From Hyphomicrobiales bacterium (lineage in GTDB: Bacteria > Pseudomonadota > Alphaproteobacteria > Rhizobiales > Xanthobacteraceae), in contig JAPLPC010000301.1 of the NCBI GenBank assembly GCA_026400425.1, positions 1 to 7,953 of the forward strand: a stretch of 7,953 nucleotides of DNA, given 5' to 3'. Under the pieces are notes generated by a model. That model did no database searches and had not been told where the DNA came from. It saw only the letters and a program-made list of their open reading frames with translations. Every line of letters starts with the position of its first letter. Position 1 is the first letter of the stretch. The position numbers and the translations under genes are program-made. Below are positions 6,406 to 7,953 of this stretch, piece after piece.

Positions 6406-6825
6406 TCAGCGCTGCCAGTTACAGATACCGCCGGACCGGCACGGCCAGGTCTGGATCCGGGTATCCGCGGCATTGGCATCGAGCGGATTGCTGCGCGGCC
6501 GAGCGACCCGCGAGCGCGCAGGCGGCTGTGATCGCTTGGCCACCGCCTTGCGGGTGGGCTTGGCCGCCGGCACGGCTCTTTCGGCGACAGCCTCATCCGC
6601 CGCTGCATCGAGCGCATTCTTGGCGTCCGCGCGCGCTTCGATCGGATATGGCTCAAACCGCGCACCGGGCCCGATCGGCTTCGGCGACAGCAACGCCTTC
6701 TGCAGGTCCAACGTGAAAAATTCACTGGCTTTGTAGGTGCTCGCGGCAGAGCCGTTCGCCGCCATCGCGCCGCCCGTCAGCAGGGCAAGGCCGACGGCCG
6801 CCAGCGTCAAATATCTAACCGTCAT
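6406..6825 (-). CDS. Small secreted/periplasmic protein of unknown function
   Basis: The protein is 139 aa from the ATG at 6825. I chose this start because AGGAGGG lies five to six bases upstream and the reading begins with a clear Sec signal peptide: MTVRYL, a hydrophobic core and GGAMA before ANGSA, giving cleavage near residue 22. The same frame stays open to 7131, but that extension runs across the divergent gene and would bury the signal. The mature part has an ordered N-terminal section (about 30-65, YKASEFFTLDLQ and PIGPGARFEPYPIEA). A low-complexity Ala/Arg/Lys/Pro linker follows (about 66-112), then a conserved-looking tail NPLDANAADTRIQTWPCRSG (113-132) and ICNWQR, with two cysteines able to form a disulfide. 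I do not recognise a named family. A general-stress-type promoter lies upstream (6905-6929). Convergent with the M20 gene and divergent from the DUF6455-like gene. Confidence 0.82.
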   Translation of the reverse strand: MTVRYLTLAAVGLALLTGGAMAANGSAASTYKASEFFTLDLQKALLSPKPIGPGARFEPYPIEARADAKNALDAAADEAVAERAVPAAKPTRKAVAKRSQPPARSRVARPRSNPLDANAADTRIQTWPCRSGGICNWQR

Positions 6826-6830
6826 CTGTA

Positions 6831-6837
6831 CCCTCCT
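6831..6837 (-). promoter_or_regulatory. Consensus ribosome binding site fixing the start at 6825
   Basis: AGGAGGG on the minus strand, five bases before the ATG at 6825. It is the best Shine-Dalgarno match in the window and argues against the longer upstream reading of this frame. Confidence 0.85.
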
Positions 6838-6904
6838 AAGGCACGTCCGGTTTACGGGGAACGACAAATGTCTTGGTTTCAAAACTGGATCTAGGAACGG
6901 AATA

Positions 6905-6929
6905 AACCGAAAGCTACCCCGGCTGTTCC
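6905..6929 (-). promoter_or_regulatory. Candidate general-stress (EcfG-type sigma) promoter for the small secreted protein
   Basis: On the minus strand GGAAC (6929-6925) is followed after 16 bases by GGTT (6908-6905). Alphaproteobacterial EcfG sigma factors recognise GGAAC-N16/17-CGTT, so the -35 element is exact and the -10 matches at three of four bases. A transcript would start near 6897 and leave a leader of about 70 bases before the ATG at 6825. Element and spacing are seen in the sequence; sigma-factor use is inferred. Confidence 0.45.
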
Positions 6930-6993
6930 CCGGAAGGACCCGCATCACGGGCATTTCTGCCAGTAAGCCTAAGGCCCCCTCGGCAATTGCTGA

Positions 6994-7464
6994 TTGATCC
7001 ATAGCAATGCACATGGCGCTGGTCGGCGGGACACTGCCTGCAATCACAGCAGCAGGGACTGGCTCAAGCAGAGCCGCCAACTCCATGAACTCGGTCAGCT
7101 CGACCGCGGCGAATACAGCCGCATGGCGCATGAGCTGGGCCTCGCGCCAAGCGATCTCGAAATGCTCGTGCGCCGCGGCGTCGATGGCGCCGAAGAGCTT
7201 CCGCAGATGCTGCGTGCGCTCGGTTTCGACGAGACGGCGATCGCCAGGATCTCACCGCCGCTGATGATGGAGATGCGTCACGCCTGCACGGGCTGTGGCC
7301 ACAAGAACGATTGTCATTCTCACCTCGCCGATCACACCGCCGCCAAGCATTACGAAGACTATTGCGCCAATGCCAATGAGATCACGTTGATGCGGGCCAG
7401 GCGGGATCAGGGAGCGTACACTCCTTCGCCGTCGGCGGACTCGCGCGAAGCGCCGGCCCGGTAA
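6994..7464 (+). CDS. DUF6455-like small protein with four conserved-pattern cysteines
   Basis: Protein of 156 aa and unknown function; no signal peptide or membrane segment is visible, so it is probably cytosolic. The body (about 21-140) contains a helical section, QSRQLHELGQLDRGEY and MAHELGLAPSDLEMLVRRG (44-62), then LPQMLRALGFDETAI. A cysteine cluster follows: C98-x2-C101-x5-C107 and later C124 in YEDYCANANE. That spacing and the YC-A-N ending resemble the DUF6455 family, short proteobacterial proteins whose cysteines may bind metal. The start is weakly supported: TTG at 6994 is the only start before a stop in this frame apart from an internal ATG at residue 44, and no good ribosome site precedes it. 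The first 20 residues may therefore not be translated as drawn. The C-terminus (141-156) is low-complexity. Divergent from the secreted-protein gene; no functional link is evident. Confidence 0.72.
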   Translation: MIHSNAHGAGRRDTACNHSSRDWLKQSRQLHELGQLDRGEYSRMAHELGLAPSDLEMLVRRGVDGAEELPQMLRALGFDETAIARISPPLMMEMRHACTGCGHKNDCHSHLADHTAAKHYEDYCANANEITLMRARRDQGAYTPSPSADSREAPAR

Positions 7465-7503
7465 GCTTAATCGGTTAGGTTAAGGTTCGATCCAAGTTGC
7501 AGT

Positions 7504-7529
7504 GACCGACAGGTTTCATATGGTCGGTC
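7504..7529. repeat. Short inverted repeat in the terminal non-coding stretch
   Basis: GACCGAC (7504-7510) and GTCGGTC (7523-7529) are perfect 7-base inverted repeats with a 12-base spacer, 39 bases after the DUF6455-like stop. It could be a weak transcript-end hairpin or an operator; no T-tract follows. Confidence 0.35.
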
Positions 7530-7590
7530 CGTGTCGGGCAGCGTGGATGCGGAAGTCGCTTTCCCGTCCTCGAATTTCAATGTCCGGCAC

Positions 7591-7623
7591 GGGACCGCCG
7601 TGTTTACCTGCGTCGGCGGTCCC
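7591..7623. terminator. Strong 10-bp hairpin, possible terminator or structured RNA
   Basis: GGGACCGCCG (7591-7600) and CGGCGGTCCC (7614-7623) form a perfect 10-bp stem around a 13-base loop. It is the longest perfect local stem in the terminal stretch. No T-tract follows on the plus strand (CCCTTTCC) or on the minus strand, so intrinsic termination is uncertain. It could end the DUF6455-like transcript or belong to an unannotated small RNA. Confidence 0.4.
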
Positions 7624-7953
7624 CCCTTTCCGGGCTCCGACCATTTCGAACAGCATTTCAAACATCGTTTAGTCGCGCGTCACCGGGCGCCCTGCCGATG
7701 CGAGCACGTCCTTGCGCGCATGCGAATATAACTCCACCGCATCGCAATACATGCTGTTTGATCGCTGTGCGAACCACGGCCTTGCTTTGCGAGATCGTGC
7801 GCAATGATACTTGACTTGCGTATAAAGCAATTGGCAGTCTCTCGCATACAAAAGGCATCGGGCAATGGACCCAGATGCCGTCCAGGGAGAGATAGCCTGA
7901 ACTCATTTCTGAGGCCGCCCGCGGCTGCCAGTGTGATCGTTGCTGGCGCGCCC

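Larger units (their letters stand above)
7465..7953. other. 489-base stretch with no supported gene
   Basis: Several short frames are open here on both strands (60-82 codons), but none has a ribosome site, a recognisable domain or credible composition. A 49-codon minus-strand frame beginning MFEMLFEMVG also lacks support. Visible structure: a palindrome TAAGCTTA next to the previous stop (7462-7469), tandem GGTTA units (7473-7482), and two inverted repeats listed separately. From 7661 onward the base composition is more mixed and I see no promoter, RNA gene or repeat that I can name. It could be a decayed gene or an untranslated region of a gene beyond the window. Confidence 0.5.

Noticed and set aside
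6857..6900. Plus-strand GGAAC motifs as EcfG promoters for the DUF6455-like gene
   Set aside because: Neither of the two plus-strand GGAAC sites is followed by GTT at 16-17 bases; only the minus-strand arrangement at 6905-6929 has correct spacing.
6826..7131. Upstream extension of the small secreted protein to 241 aa
   Set aside because: The ATG at 6825 has a consensus ribosome site and begins a signal peptide; the extension would place the signal in mid-protein and overlap the divergent gene.
7467..7731. Opposing frames of 64 (minus) and 66 (plus, GTG start) codons
   Set aside because: Both span the 10-bp hairpin at 7591-7623, lack ribosome sites and resemble no family I know.
7658..7906. 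82-codon minus-strand frame and overlapping 60-64-codon frames at the right end
   Set aside because: No ribosome site, no recognisable motif, several overlapping frames of similar length, and an unusual composition; they look like chance open frames.

Overview
The window reads as a GC-rich alphaproteobacterial chromosome, most likely from the Bradyrhizobium/Rhodopseudomonas/Afipia group (Nitrobacteraceae). The reasons are the codon bias toward G/C-ending codons, the protein families present, a palindromic intergenic repeat beginning CGTCATTGCGA that I recall as common in that group, and a GGAAC-N16-GGTT site resembling the general-stress (EcfG) promoter of alphaproteobacteria. This assignment is from memory and reading, not from a search.

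Layout. On the minus strand, positions 1-895 hold the N-terminal part of a family 5 (peptide/nickel/opine type) ABC-transporter solute-binding protein. It is preceded on the same strand by a class II aldolase/adducin-family protein (977-1744). A short divergent control region (1745-1852) separates these from a plus-strand run: a GntR/FCD regulator (1853-2581), an acetylpolyamine amidohydrolase/HDAC-superfamily deacetylase (2578-3603, overlapping the regulator by four bases), a 4-aminobutyrate aminotransferase (3769-4932), and an ArgE/DapE-family M20 metallo-deacylase (5056-6345). Two same-orientation copies of the palindromic repeat lie in the gaps on either side of the aminotransferase gene. 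A strong hairpin follows the M20 gene and separates it from a convergent small secreted protein (6406-6825, minus). That gene is divergent from a four-cysteine DUF6455-like protein (6994-7464, plus). The last 489 bases hold no gene I can support, only inverted repeats.

How the genes may work together (inference). Import by the binding-protein transporter, N-deacylation by the HDAC-like amidohydrolase and the M20 deacylase, and transamination by GabT would form a route for using N-acylated amines, such as acetylated polyamines or acyl-amino acids, as carbon and nitrogen source. The FCD-type GntR regulator would control both arms from the divergent region.

Two enzymes of this locus carry apparent active-site lesions. 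GabT lacks about 38 contiguous residues in frame, corresponding to E. coli GabT 139-176 and including the substrate-binding Arg141. The aldolase-family protein has Pro where the family has its third zinc-binding His. The deacetylase and M20 enzyme look intact. These lesions, rather than a new system, are the most notable observations here.
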